Assembly (NCBI GenBank): GCA_046541515.1
Contig: JBKHDD010000117.1
Coordinates: 1 to 15,446 of the forward strand
Direction of reading: 5' to 3'
DNA length: 15,446 nucleotides
Origin: CAYFVR01 sp046541515
GTDB lineage: Bacteria; Desulfobacterota; Desulfobacteria; Desulfobacterales; Desulfococcaceae
The notes below the pieces were generated by a model. The model saw only the letters and a program-made list of their open reading frames with translations. It was not told the DNA's origin and made no database searches. The position numbers and the translations under genes were made by a program. Below are positions 1-6,555 of this stretch, in pieces (the stretch's first letter is position 1; each line of letters starts with the position of its first letter).

Positions 1-38
1 GGCCGAAGCGCTTCCCGCGCTTCGGCCAATTTGTTTTG
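1..38 (+). terminator. Probable intrinsic terminator of an upstream gene
   Basis: A perfect 11-bp stem (GGCCGAAGCGC at 1-11, GCGCTTCGGCC at 17-27) closes a 5-base loop. It is followed by a T-rich stretch (AATTTGTTTT) at 28-37. In the plus direction this is the form of a Rho-independent terminator for a gene lying before the window. The T-run is interrupted, and bases left of position 1 are not visible, so use in the minus direction cannot be judged. Confidence 0.55.
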
Positions 39-114
39 TCCATTTGCGCTGGATAGACGTTTACTCGCGCCATCCGCACACTCTCTTCCAGACCATGGCG
101 TCGGCGTCCGCCGA

Positions 115-150
115 AACCAAACCCGGAACCAAACCCGGAACCAAACAGGG
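115..150. repeat. 12-bp minisatellite, three copies
   Basis: AACCAAACCCGG occurs at 115-126 and 127-138, with a third copy changed at two bases (AACCAAACAGGG) at 139-150. The unit is a multiple of three and in one frame would encode repeated K-P-G-T. No convincing gene contains it. The rest of 39-237, beyond the stop of the minus-strand ATPase gene, shows nothing else recognisable. Confidence 0.75.
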
Positions 151-237
151 CGATCTCGCGGACAAGGCCGAAGCTTGCCTTTGGTCATTTGGATCGTCAA
201 TCCGAGCGGGAAAGGGGCTCAGGCGATGGCCCATCCG

Positions 238-1401
238 TCATTCGCCGCCCACTTCCGAGAGATTCCGCCAGGAAAGGACATTCACGCCTTGCCTGACGTA
301 TTGCTTTTCCCCGCCGTAGACCAAATATGCCTGGCGCAATTGGTCGGTCAGCCGGTCCAGGTAGTTCAATCCCTTGAAAAAATCCCCTCCGATGGTCTGC
401 CCGGATTTGATCTCGATGGCGTCCAATTCCACCCCCCGGTCCCGGATCAGGTCCACCTCGTTGCCGGCGTTGTCCCGAAAGAAGTACAGATTTTCACCCT
501 TCCCCGCGTTGAACCGCTGTTTGGCAAGCTCCGCGAAAACGAAATTTTCAAACAACATCCCCCGCAGCGGATGCGTCGCCATCTGGCGTTCATCCTGAAT
601 GTCCAGGAGAAACGAGGCCAAGCCGGTGTCCCAGAAATAAAGCTTGGAGGATTTCACCAGCCGCTTGTTGAAGTTCCGGTAGTACGGCCGGAGCTGCTTG
701 ACGATATAACTGGCCTCCAGGACGGACAGCCATTTTTTGACCGTGGTATGGCTGATCCCGGCGTCGTTTCCCAAGGCCGACAGATTCACGGTTTGACCGA
801 CCCGCCCCGCGCAAAGTTTCAGGAAAACCTCGAACCGGGAGAGATCCTGAATGTTGATCAGCATCCGAAGATCCCGCTCCACGTAGGTGTTGACATAGAA
901 CGACATCGCCTCCGATGGGTTCAGGCCCTTGTCGAAAATCCGGGGATAAAACCCGGTGTACAACACTTTGTCCAGCGCGGCATCGGGGACGCCCGGCCCG
1001 TAGGCTTCCGCCAGCGAAAACGGCATCAATCGGAGCAGGGCGGTCCGGCCCGCCAGGGATTGGGAAATCCCTTCGAGCAATTCGATTTGCTGGCTGCCGG
1101 TCAGGATGAAGAATCCGTCGCGCCGGTTTTGGTCCACGATGGTTTGGATGTAGGAAAGCAGGTCGGGCGCCCGTTGGATTTCGTCGATGACCGCGCCCTC
1201 GGGAAACTGGTTCAGGAAGCCCCTCGGGTCGTTTCGGGCGAACTCCCGCTCGTCGATGTCTTCCAGAGACGCGTAGGCCCGATCGGCAAAGATCATCCGG
1301 CAGAGTGTGGTCTTCCCGGACTGGCGCGGTCCCGTGATGGTCAACACGGGATACTGTCCGGCGAGTTGCAGGGCTTTGGCTGCGGCAGCTCGTTCAATCA
1401 T
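238..1401 (-). CDS. AAA ATPase with DUF4143 C-terminal domain
   Basis: A 387-residue protein of the common AAA_14 plus DUF4143 family, at its usual length. The P-loop G-P-R-Q-S-G-K-T lies at residues 24-31 and the Walker B stretch V-I-D-E-I-Q at 71-76. The family F-I-L-T-G-S sensor segment is near 98-103, and the L-A-G-R-T...L-M-P-F-S-L block is at 116-130. A winged-helix-like segment (about 206-243) lies in the C-terminal half. Near the end are E315, D317 and E330-I-K332, resembling a PD-(D/E)XK core. The family's role is not established; it is widespread, often multicopy, and sometimes discussed with mobile or defence genes. The start is the ATG at 1401, with GGAGG about 10 bases upstream on the minus strand. 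It is monocistronic, with a palindrome over its promoter, so it may repress itself (inference). Confidence 0.93.
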   Translation of the reverse strand: MIERAAAAKALQLAGQYPVLTITGPRQSGKTTLCRMIFADRAYASLEDIDEREFARNDPRGFLNQFPEGAVIDEIQRAPDLLSYIQTIVDQNRRDGFFILTGSQQIELLEGISQSLAGRTALLRLMPFSLAEAYGPGVPDAALDKVLYTGFYPRIFDKGLNPSEAMSFYVNTYVERDLRMLINIQDLSRFEVFLKLCAGRVGQTVNLSALGNDAGISHTTVKKWLSVLEASYIVKQLRPYYRNFNKRLVKSSKLYFWDTGLASFLLDIQDERQMATHPLRGMLFENFVFAELAKQRFNAGKGENLYFFRDNAGNEVDLIRDRGVELDAIEIKSGQTIGGDFFKGLNYLDRLTDQLRQAYLVYGGEKQYVRQGVNVLSWRNLSEVGGE

Positions 1402-1443
1402 GGGATGAATTCCTCCAGGGAGCCAATGGGAAGGGTCTCTCCG

Positions 1444-1482
1444 TTTTTACAAATTGAAAGCATGACTGTCAATTTGCAAAAA
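1444..1482 (-). promoter_or_regulatory. Promoter embedded in palindrome 1 of the ATPase gene
   Basis: The arms TTTTTACAAATTGA (1444-1457) and TCAATTTGCAAAAA (1469-1482) pair at 13 of 14 positions around an 11-base centre. Read on the minus strand, TTGACA (1472 to 1467), a 17-base spacer and TAAAAA (1449 to 1444) form a good sigma-70-type promoter for the ATPase gene starting at 1401. The palindrome covers both promoter boxes exactly, which is the arrangement of a repressor operator. The binding protein is unknown. Confidence 0.6.
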
Positions 1483-1498
1483 CTCTAGAGAAAAACTC

Positions 1499-1533
1499 TT
1501 TACAAATTGAAACTTGAAGATTCAATTTGTAAA
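1499..1533. promoter_or_regulatory. Palindrome 2, second copy of the operator-like site
   Basis: TTTACAAATTGAA (1499-1511) and TTCAATTTGTAAA (1521-1533) are perfect 13-bp arms around a 9-base centre. Half-sites match those of palindrome 1, and both left and right half-sites are displaced by exactly 53 bp, close to five helical turns. Its minus-strand promoter-like boxes (TTGAAT, 17 bases, TAAAGA) are a weaker copy of those in palindrome 1. The 1534-1636 stretch up to the nikO stop shows no clear terminator. Confidence 0.6.
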
Positions 1534-1636
1534 AATCTTGGAGAGCCATCCACTCTCAACGGAGAAAACAGAAAAGAGAGGCGGGGAAAAGCGGTCTGGA
1601 AGAGATTTCGGCCGAAAAATTGGCGGGATTCGGCGA

Positions 1637-2365
1637 TTACCCGTGCCCGTGGCCCGTGTGCGGGTGAACATGGGCGTGGGTGTGGACGTAGGCGTCGGTG
1701 CGGATGCGGCCATTTTCCATCAGGTGGACGCGCCGGGCGACCCGCTCCAGAAAATCGGCTTCGTGGGAAATCAGCACGAAGGCCACGTCCAGCCCGACCA
1801 ACACCTCGGCCAGCCGATCCCGGGTGGCGTCGTCCAGCCCCGCGCTCGGCTCGTCCAGCAGGAGCGCCTCGGGATTCATGGCCAATACGGCGGCCAGGGC
1901 GACCATCCGTTTTTCGCCGCCGGAAAGCCGATGGGCGACCCGGTTTTCGAAGCCGGAAAGGCCCAGCCGCTCCAGGGTTTCCCGGGCCCGGGCCGCAGCC
2001 GCCTCCCGTTCCATTCCAAGATTCAGCGGCCCGAAAGCCACGTCTTCCAAAACGGTGGGGCAGAACAACTGGTCGTCGCTGTCCTGAAACAGCAGGCCGA
2101 CGCGCGGGTAGACGTCGCGAAAATCCCGGTCGCCGGTGCGGTCCGCCCCGAACAATTCCACCCGTCCGGCCAGCGGCTTCACCAGCCCCATGATCAGATG
2201 AAAAAACGTCGTCTTTCCGCTGCCGTTGGGACCGGCCAGTCCGATCCGGTCGCCGGGGCGAAGTTCGAAATCCAATCCGTCCAGCACCGGCGGTCGGCCG
2301 GGATAGCCGAATCGAACCCCCGAGAGCCGGATGATCGGGCCTGCCGTTTCGGCCGGAGCGTTCAT
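1637..2365 (-). CDS. nikO: ECF nickel/cobalt transporter ATPase
   Basis: A 242-residue ABC ATPase of the CbiO/NikO group, powering metal uptake on the cytoplasmic face. Visible motifs are Walker A G-P-N-G-S-G-K-T (45-52), Q-loop Q94, signature L-S-G-G-E-K (147-152), Walker B A-L-L-L-D-E-P (167-173) and switch histidine H201. The last 15 residues are histidine-rich, with seven His between 228 and 241 (H-T-H-A-H-V-H-P-H-T-G-H-G-H), consistent with metal binding. The open frame runs far upstream, but the ATG at 2365 overlaps the nikQ stop as ATGA and begins the family-typical N-terminus, so it is chosen. It is the last gene of the nik operon. Nickel rather than cobalt is inferred from the neighbouring NikK- and NikL-type subunits. 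Confidence 0.94.
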   Translation of the reverse strand: MNAPAETAGPIIRLSGVRFGYPGRPPVLDGLDFELRPGDRIGLAGPNGSGKTTFFHLIMGLVKPLAGRVELFGADRTGDRDFRDVYPRVGLLFQDSDDQLFCPTVLEDVAFGPLNLGMEREAAAARARETLERLGLSGFENRVAHRLSGGEKRMVALAAVLAMNPEALLLDEPSAGLDDATRDRLAEVLVGLDVAFVLISHEADFLERVARRVHLMENGRIRTDAYVHTHAHVHPHTGHGHG

Positions 2366-3132
2366 CCGACCAGTCCCGCCATGGGATGAAATTCCAGAAC
2401 CAACAGCCCCGCCGCAGACGCCAGAAACAGCGCCGACCAAAACCCGTCCGCCCGGGTGAAGGCGAAGGTCCGCAGGCTGTGGAACCGGCCGGTGAAGCCT
2501 CGGAGCCGCATGGCCTGGGCCACCCGATCGGCCCGGCCGGCGGAGCGGACGAACAACATCCCCACCAGCCAGCCCACGGTGCGGTAGGTGTGGAGATTGG
2601 TGCCGGGCCGGAATCCCCGCAGCCGGGCGGCCCGGCGCATCCGCCGGTATTCGGCGTCGATGACGAAAATGTAGCGATAGGTGAGCCAGAGAAGGTGGAC
2701 CAGCTTTCGGGGCGCCCGGAGCCGTTCCAGCGCATGGCCCAGGGTGGCGGCGTCCAGCGTTCCCAGAAGCGCGAGGAGCAGGAGCAGAATGGCGGTGGAT
2801 TTGAGGCTGACCGTCGCGGCCAGAAGAACGCCGGGGCGGGTCAAAACCAGCGGGCCGACGCTCCCCAACGGCGGGCCTTCCCGGGCGAAGGGCAGGACCA
2901 GCCAGAGCAACGGCAGAAAAACCCAAAGGGCGGCCAGGCGATGAAGCAGGATTTGGAGCGGAAGGCGGGCGGCGGCGGCCAGCAAAACCGCGCCGATCAG
3001 GGCGACGGCGGGAACGGTTAGTGAATGGGAGACGGCCACGACGATGGAAAGTCCGGTCGCGGCCGCCACCCGAAGCCGGGGGTCCATCCGATGAACCGGC
3101 GAATCCCCCAGGGCGAGGGTTTCGGCAATCAT
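2362..3132 (-). CDS. nikQ: ECF nickel/cobalt transporter T component
   Basis: A 256-residue CbiQ/NikQ membrane protein that couples the ATPase to the substrate-binding NikM. Hydrophobic segments lie at about 23-55, 62-82, 100-125 and 185-195, and at the C-terminus (232-247). Two coupling-helix motifs of the family are present: A-A-R-L-R-G (168-173) and A-M-R-L-R-G (207-212). The frame is open upstream to 3456, but the ATG at 3132, two bases after the nikL stop, gives a normal-length protein and fits translational coupling. Its stop overlaps the nikO start by four bases. The Shine-Dalgarno sequence is weak, as expected for a coupled gene. Confidence 0.93.
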   Translation of the reverse strand: MIAETLALGDSPVHRMDPRLRVAAATGLSIVVAVSHSLTVPAVALIGAVLLAAAARLPLQILLHRLAALWVFLPLLWLVLPFAREGPPLGSVGPLVLTRPGVLLAATVSLKSTAILLLLLALLGTLDAATLGHALERLRAPRKLVHLLWLTYRYIFVIDAEYRRMRRAARLRGFRPGTNLHTYRTVGWLVGMLFVRSAGRADRVAQAMRLRGFTGRFHSLRTFAFTRADGFWSALFLASAAGLLVLEFHPMAGLVG

Positions 3133-3134
3133 TT

Positions 3135-3764
3135 CTACCGGTTCCGGCGGGATTGGAACCAGGCGGCCACGCCCATGAGGCCGAAGATGTAGCCAATTCC
3201 GCCAACGATCTCGGTGACGCCGGGCCCCTTCCGGCGGCTTTCGGTCAGCATCTTCATCACCGGCTTCAGCTTGCGGTCCAGGGCCTTGTCCACCGCTTTC
3301 TCCACCTGTTCCAGGGTGACCAATTTTTCCGCGGCTTCCGCGCGGATTTCCTCGGAAACCGCCGGTTCTCGAGTGGCGGGCTCGGCCGCGGCCATGGTCC
3401 CGTCGGGGGTGGAATCCGCTTCCGGAAGATCGATCTCTTCGGCCCGGACCGTCCATTCCGCGCGGTGGCCCACTCCGGCATCCAGCGTCACGGTGAGGTC
3501 GGTTTTCCGGGGCGCGGTGAAGGCGAATTCTCCTTGGTCATTGGTCGCCCCCTCCAGGACGATCGCGCCCGCCGGGTCGGTCACGATCACCTTTCCCTGG
3601 TGGACCGGCCTCCCGCCGCTGAATTTGCTTTCCAGATGGACCGTGTCGCCTTCCACCCAGGCGAACAAGTTGACGCGGTGGGCGTGGGCGGGGAGACTGG
3701 GCATGAGAACGCCCGCGAGAAGCAGCAAGGCCGAAAGGGAGATTTCCATTTTTTTGGATGGCAT
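3135..3764 (-). CDS. nikL: Nickel transport auxiliary protein, CbiL/NikL type
   Basis: A 209-residue exported, membrane-anchored accessory subunit that takes the place of the small NikN/CbiN component in this transporter type. A signal peptide covers about residues 1-28 and ends A-H-A, so the mature chain would begin with His29. The mature N-terminus (H-R-V-N-L-F-A-W-V-E-G-D) is characteristic of CbiL-like proteins and is followed by a beta-sandwich-like region to about 115. A helical stretch at about 142-180 precedes a single C-terminal membrane segment (about 184-203) and a basic tail. The ATG at 3764 is preferred to the internal Met6 codon because AAGGG lies just upstream of it. It lies nine bases after nikM and two before nikQ. 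Confidence 0.85.
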   Translation of the reverse strand: MPSKKMEISLSALLLLAGVLMPSLPAHAHRVNLFAWVEGDTVHLESKFSGGRPVHQGKVIVTDPAGAIVLEGATNDQGEFAFTAPRKTDLTVTLDAGVGHRAEWTVRAEEIDLPEADSTPDGTMAAAEPATREPAVSEEIRAEAAEKLVTLEQVEKAVDKALDRKLKPVMKMLTESRRKGPGVTEIVGGIGYIFGLMGVAAWFQSRRNR

Positions 3765-3773
3765 GACTCGCCC

Positions 3774-4424
3774 TTACCGTCCCACGGGGTGGTCCTGCAA
3801 GGCCAACCGGCGGGCCGCTTCGGAAGCGCCCGCGCCCAGCAGTTCCGGCTGCACCCGTCGGAGAAAGGCGACGCAGGCGGCGGCGACGAGGCCCTCGATC
3901 ACCATGACTGGCAGGTGGGCGAGCACCACGACGGCGGCGACTTCGAAAAAGGCCGCTTCGGTGAAGGTCAAGGCCAGCGCCGCGATCACGCCGCCCAGCA
4001 GCACCGCGAGAAAACCACAACCGAAGGCGGCGGCCAGCGCGACCCCTTGACTTCGATGAATCAGCCGGCCGAACAAATGATGGCAGACGACCGCCGGAGC
4101 CGCCATGATGACGGTGTTGACGCCCAGGGTGGTGATTCCGCCGAAACCGAACAACACGCCCTGGAGGATCAACGCCACCAGAATGGCCGGAAAGGCGGCC
4201 CAGCCCAGCAGAAGCCCCACCAGCCCGTTGAGGATCAGGTGGGCGCTGGACGGCCCGATGGGGACGTGAATCAGGGAGGCGACGAAGAAGGCCGCGGACA
4301 GCAACGCCGCCCGGGGGATTCGCTCCTCGTCCAGTTGCCTCAGCCCTGCGGCCACGCCCGCCGCGGCCACCGCCGCGCCGGCGACCAGCACCGGCGCGGA
4401 AAGAACGCCTTCGGAAATATGCAT
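3774..4424 (-). CDS. nikM: ECF nickel/cobalt transporter substrate-binding protein
   Basis: A 216-residue polytopic membrane protein of the CbiM/NikM family, the subunit that binds the metal. It starts with the diagnostic M-H-I-S-E-G. In solved family members the N-terminal amine and His2 bind nickel together with a further histidine, probably one of those in the H-V-P-I-G-P-S-S-A-H block at 53-62. The L-L-L-G-W-A-A-F-P-A-I-L-V-A-L and F-G-F-G-G-I-T-T-L-G-V-N-T segments (71-104) are also typical. The frame extends upstream, but only the ATG at 4424 gives the required Met-His N-terminus. It begins five bases after the nikK stop. Confidence 0.95.
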   Translation of the reverse strand: MHISEGVLSAPVLVAGAAVAAAGVAAGLRQLDEERIPRAALLSAAFFVASLIHVPIGPSSAHLILNGLVGLLLGWAAFPAILVALILQGVLFGFGGITTLGVNTVIMAAPAVVCHHLFGRLIHRSQGVALAAAFGCGFLAVLLGGVIAALALTFTEAAFFEVAAVVVLAHLPVMVIEGLVAAACVAFLRRVQPELLGAGASEAARRLALQDHPVGR

Positions 4425-4429
4425 GGAAT

Positions 4430-5209
4430 TCAGTTCCCTGCAGGTTCGAAGTGAACCCAGATCACGCCGCCGATTTCCACCGGTTTCTCTTCGCCCTCGT
4501 GGGTTTGGGTGAAATCCGCGGTGGAAAGCGCCGCGAAGCCCCACCAGCCCGACCAAGGCGCGGCGTAGGTGAACACGCCGTTTTCATCGGCCTTGATGGT
4601 CTGGGTGATCATGTATTCGGTGGGGGCGGTCCGGCTTTTGTCCTTATTGTAATATTCCACCTCCACTTCGGCATGGGGAACGGCCTTTCCGTCCACCTTG
4701 ACGATCCCCTGAAAAACGTTGCCCGCGTAAAGTCCGAAGGGCTTGGAAAGGGGAACGATTTCGGTTTTGAGCCCCACCTCGGCGTCCCAGCCTTCGTCGT
4801 CGCCGAAGGCGGCCACCACGGTTTTGGTGTAATGGACGATAAAGGAATCCTCCGCCGGTTCCCAATAAGGTTTGGGTTCCATGACGAAGGCGTAGGCCCC
4901 GGGCCGCTGGATGGGATAGGTCGTCTCCCAGGCCGGGTTTTCCATCACCGTAGCGGATTCCAGTTTTTCCAGCAGATCGGTTTTTTTTCCGTCCTTGTGG
5001 ACCGAAAACGCTTCCGGCTTCACCAGTTCCATCCCGATCATTTCAAAGGGATGGGAGAAGGAGAGTTCCAGATCGATTTCCCGCTTTTCCTCCGGCATGA
5101 CCATGGGGTCCGAGGGGATCACCATGCCGAAATGGGCATTCGCCGGAAAGGCCGTGAGAATCGTCAATCCAGCCGCCGCCGCCATCGCAAACGCGTTGCC
5201 TCGCTTCAT
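4430..5209 (-). CDS. nikK: Periplasmic nickel transport component, DUF4198/NikK type
   Basis: A 259-residue exported protein of the DUF4198 (NikK) group, the first gene of the operon. The signal peptide at about 1-25 ends A-N-A, leaving mature His26 followed by F-G-M-V-I-P-S. The remainder is mostly beta, with repeated aromatic and acidic stretches and no second membrane segment, so a soluble periplasmic metal-handling protein is likely. NikK proteins accompany NikM, NikL, NikQ and NikO in nickel uptake loci. The open frame reaches 5389, but the ATG at 5209 has GGAG nine bases upstream and directly starts the signal peptide. The operon is probably transcribed from the promoter at 5341-5370. 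Confidence 0.88.
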   Translation of the reverse strand: MKRGNAFAMAAAAGLTILTAFPANAHFGMVIPSDPMVMPEEKREIDLELSFSHPFEMIGMELVKPEAFSVHKDGKKTDLLEKLESATVMENPAWETTYPIQRPGAYAFVMEPKPYWEPAEDSFIVHYTKTVVAAFGDDEGWDAEVGLKTEIVPLSKPFGLYAGNVFQGIVKVDGKAVPHAEVEVEYYNKDKSRTAPTEYMITQTIKADENGVFTYAAPWSGWWGFAALSTADFTQTHEGEEKPVEIGGVIWVHFEPAGN

Positions 5210-5231
5210 TTTTTCGTCTCCAGAAACAGAA

Positions 5232-5278
5232 GAACCACGAGAGGCCGATGCCTTCGTGGCAAGTTTCCGTCGTGGTTC
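5232..5278 (-). promoter_or_regulatory. nik operon leader with two alternative hairpins
   Basis: In the minus-strand leader, GAACCACGA (plus 5270-5278) can pair with TCGTGGTTC (plus 5232-5240) as a perfect 9-bp stem. The same 3' arm can instead pair with CCACGAAGGC (plus 5250-5259), forming a 10-bp hairpin with an ATCG tetraloop and one bulged base (plus 5235-5259). A T-rich stretch, TTCTTCTGTTTCT, follows at once on the minus strand. The two folds exclude each other, as in attenuators. No known riboswitch motif is recognised. Confidence 0.45.
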
Positions 5279-5289
5279 CGCGTTTTGTT

Positions 5290-5305
5290 GAATTTTCGAG
5301 AATTC
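5290..5305. promoter_or_regulatory. Palindrome in the nik leader
   Basis: GAATTTTCGAGAATTC is palindromic at 14 of 16 positions. On the minus strand it reads GAATTCTCGAAAATTC. A related sequence, CAATTCTCGAAATTGG, lies at 5406-5421 in the opposite orientation, so the pair brackets the nik promoter. It may be a regulator site; it does not match the NikR operators I know. Confidence 0.3.
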
Positions 5306-5330
5306 TGGCCGGCGGGCTTCGTGTCCGCAA

Positions 5331-5370
5331 CTGTGCACAGAAAATATCAGGGCGGAGGAGTTTATGTCAA
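5331..5370 (-). promoter_or_regulatory. Promoter of the nik operon with palindrome at the start site
   Basis: On the minus strand a consensus -35 TTGACA (5370 to 5365) is followed after 18 bases by TATTTT (5346 to 5341). Just downstream, at 5331-5340, is the perfect 10-bp palindrome CTGTGCACAG, where transcription would begin. This predicts a leader of about 125 bases ahead of nikK. A repressor on the palindrome would block initiation (inference). Confidence 0.6.
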
Positions 5371-5405
5371 GGGCAAAGAAGTTTGACAAAATTGAAAAGG
5401 ACGGA

Positions 5406-5421
5406 CAATTCTCGAAATTGG
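5406..5421. promoter_or_regulatory. Second copy of the AATTCTCGAAA motif
   Basis: CAATTCTCGAAATTGG shares AATTCTCGAAA with the minus-strand reading of the palindrome at 5290-5305. It lies about 36 bases upstream of the nik -35 box. Two related sites around one promoter would fit cooperative binding, but two AT-rich matches could be chance. Confidence 0.25.
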
Positions 5422-5645
5422 ACCTCGATCCATGCTTTCATCGATTGCCAAAGCGGAAGGAAATCCCTACCCTCCCGAACGGCGGACGGACTTCCTGGCC
5501 GCCACGGAAACCGGGCGCAAGCGGTTTTCGGAAAAGGCGCCGGATCACCGGGGAAATCCATTGCCGTCCAGAATGATCGGCTTCCCATCGCCGTTGCCGC
5601 CTCAAATCCAAACGGCCTTTCCCCAACGGCCCGGGAGATTTCTTC

Positions 5646-6509
5646 ATGCTCTGGCTCCTCCTCAGCCTTGCCACCGCCATGGCCGTCGCCACGCAGGACG
5701 CCTGGGTCAAGCGCCATTTTTCCGGATACGGCCCGTTCGGGATGGCGGGGGTTCAGTTTTTCTACAGCCTGCCGCCGCTGGGGCTGGTGCTGGCGTTCAT
5801 TCCCGTTCCGCCCATCGGGCCGGATTTCGCTTGGTCCTTTCTGGTCAGTTTTCCGTTAAACGCCGTGGCGATTCCGCTGTACATGCGGGCCATCCGGTTG
5901 TCCCCCCTTTCGCTGACGGTGCCCTATTTGGCCTTCACGCCCGTTTTCATGATGCTGACCGGCTATCTGTTTCTGGGCGAACTTCCCAGTCCCCAGGGTG
6001 CGGCGGGGATTCTGGTCATCTGCGCGGGCGGCTACACCCTGAACGTCGATCCCCGTCGATTCCATCTTCTGGAACCCATCCGGGCCGTGTTTCGGGAAAC
6101 CGGCTCCTGGACCATGCTCGTGGTGGCGTTCATCTACAGCTTCGCCTCGGTGATCGGGAAACGGGCCATTCTGGCATCCTCGCCCATGTTCTTCACCCTC
6201 TCCTTTTTCGTGGCGTTTAACGGCGGAATGCTCCTGCTGCTGATCGCCGCCGGAAAAGTGCGCCCCGCCGCTTTGGTTCGGGAGCCGTTGCGGGGCGGCA
6301 TCGCCGGGCTTCTCTTCTTCCTCCACGCCGTCTGCCACGGCTGGGCCATCTCCCTCACCCAGGCCGCCTACATGATCGCCGTGAAACGCCTCTCGATCGT
6401 CTTCAGCGTCGCTTACGGAAAATTCCTCTTCCGGGAACAAAACCTGGCCTTCCGGTTCAGCGGGGCGGTGTTGATGATGGTTGGGACGGTTATGATTGCG
6501 ATGGGGTGA
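5646..6509 (+). CDS. EamA-family (drug/metabolite superfamily) permease
   Basis: A 287-residue inner-membrane protein with about ten hydrophobic segments in two similar halves, the EamA layout. The first half contains the family-like stretch where A-I-R-L-S-P-L-S-L-T-V-P-Y-L-A-F-T-P-V is followed by L-F-L-G-E. In the second half the corresponding helix carries A-V-K-R-L-S-I-V-F-S-V, then F-L-F-R-E. The conserved acidic residue after each of these helices is kept. The substrate cannot be predicted. The ATG has GGGAG eight bases upstream (5633-5637). It is divergent from the nik operon and no partner gene follows, so a link to metal transport is not supported. No terminator is visible before the repeat array that begins 47 bases after the stop. 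Confidence 0.9.
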   Translation: MLWLLLSLATAMAVATQDAWVKRHFSGYGPFGMAGVQFFYSLPPLGLVLAFIPVPPIGPDFAWSFLVSFPLNAVAIPLYMRAIRLSPLSLTVPYLAFTPVFMMLTGYLFLGELPSPQGAAGILVICAGGYTLNVDPRRFHLLEPIRAVFRETGSWTMLVVAFIYSFASVIGKRAILASSPMFFTLSFFVAFNGGMLLLLIAAGKVRPAALVREPLRGGIAGLLFFLHAVCHGWAISLTQAAYMIAVKRLSIVFSVAYGKFLFREQNLAFRFSGAVLMMVGTVMIAMG

Positions 6510-6555
6510 GTGAAACTGAGCAGGTGGGCGAGGCTTTTTGTGACCGCCATTGAAT

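Larger units (their letters stand above)
5210..5645. other. Non-coding divergent region between nikK and the permease gene
   Basis: No credible gene is seen; the open frames here overlap neighbouring genes in other frames or lack ribosome sites. It holds the nik promoter, a structured nik leader and several palindromes, listed separately. On the plus strand, TTGACA at 5383-5388 followed 15 bases on by GACAAT (5404-5409) could be a weak promoter for the permease gene. Nothing further is recognised between about 5425 and the ribosome-binding site at 5633. Confidence 0.6.

Noticed and set aside
44..319. Small plus-strand open frame with K-P-G-T repeats
   Set aside because: It overlaps the ATPase 3' end in antisense, has no ribosome-binding site, and the repeats are explained by the minisatellite.
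31..1488. 485-codon plus-strand open frame
   Set aside because: It lies opposite the AAA/DUF4143 gene, which has intact Walker motifs and a ribosome site; the plus frame reads as an antisense shadow.
2366..3205. Upstream extension of nikO to a 522-codon protein
   Set aside because: The extension overlaps nikQ in another frame and is low-complexity; the ATGA overlap and ABC family N-terminus fix the start at 2365.
3021..4454. Long plus-strand open frame opposite the nik genes
   Set aside because: It is antisense to nikL and nikM, with biased composition (rich in Arg, Gly, Asp and Gln) typical of a GC-rich shadow frame, and matches no family.
5210..5340. Cobalamin riboswitch ahead of the transporter operon
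   Set aside because: The conserved B12-box is not present in the leader, and the accessory subunits point to nickel.
5210..5389. N-terminal extension of nikK to 5389
   Set aside because: It would cross the predicted promoter and bury the signal peptide 60 residues inside; the start at 5209 has GGAG at proper distance.
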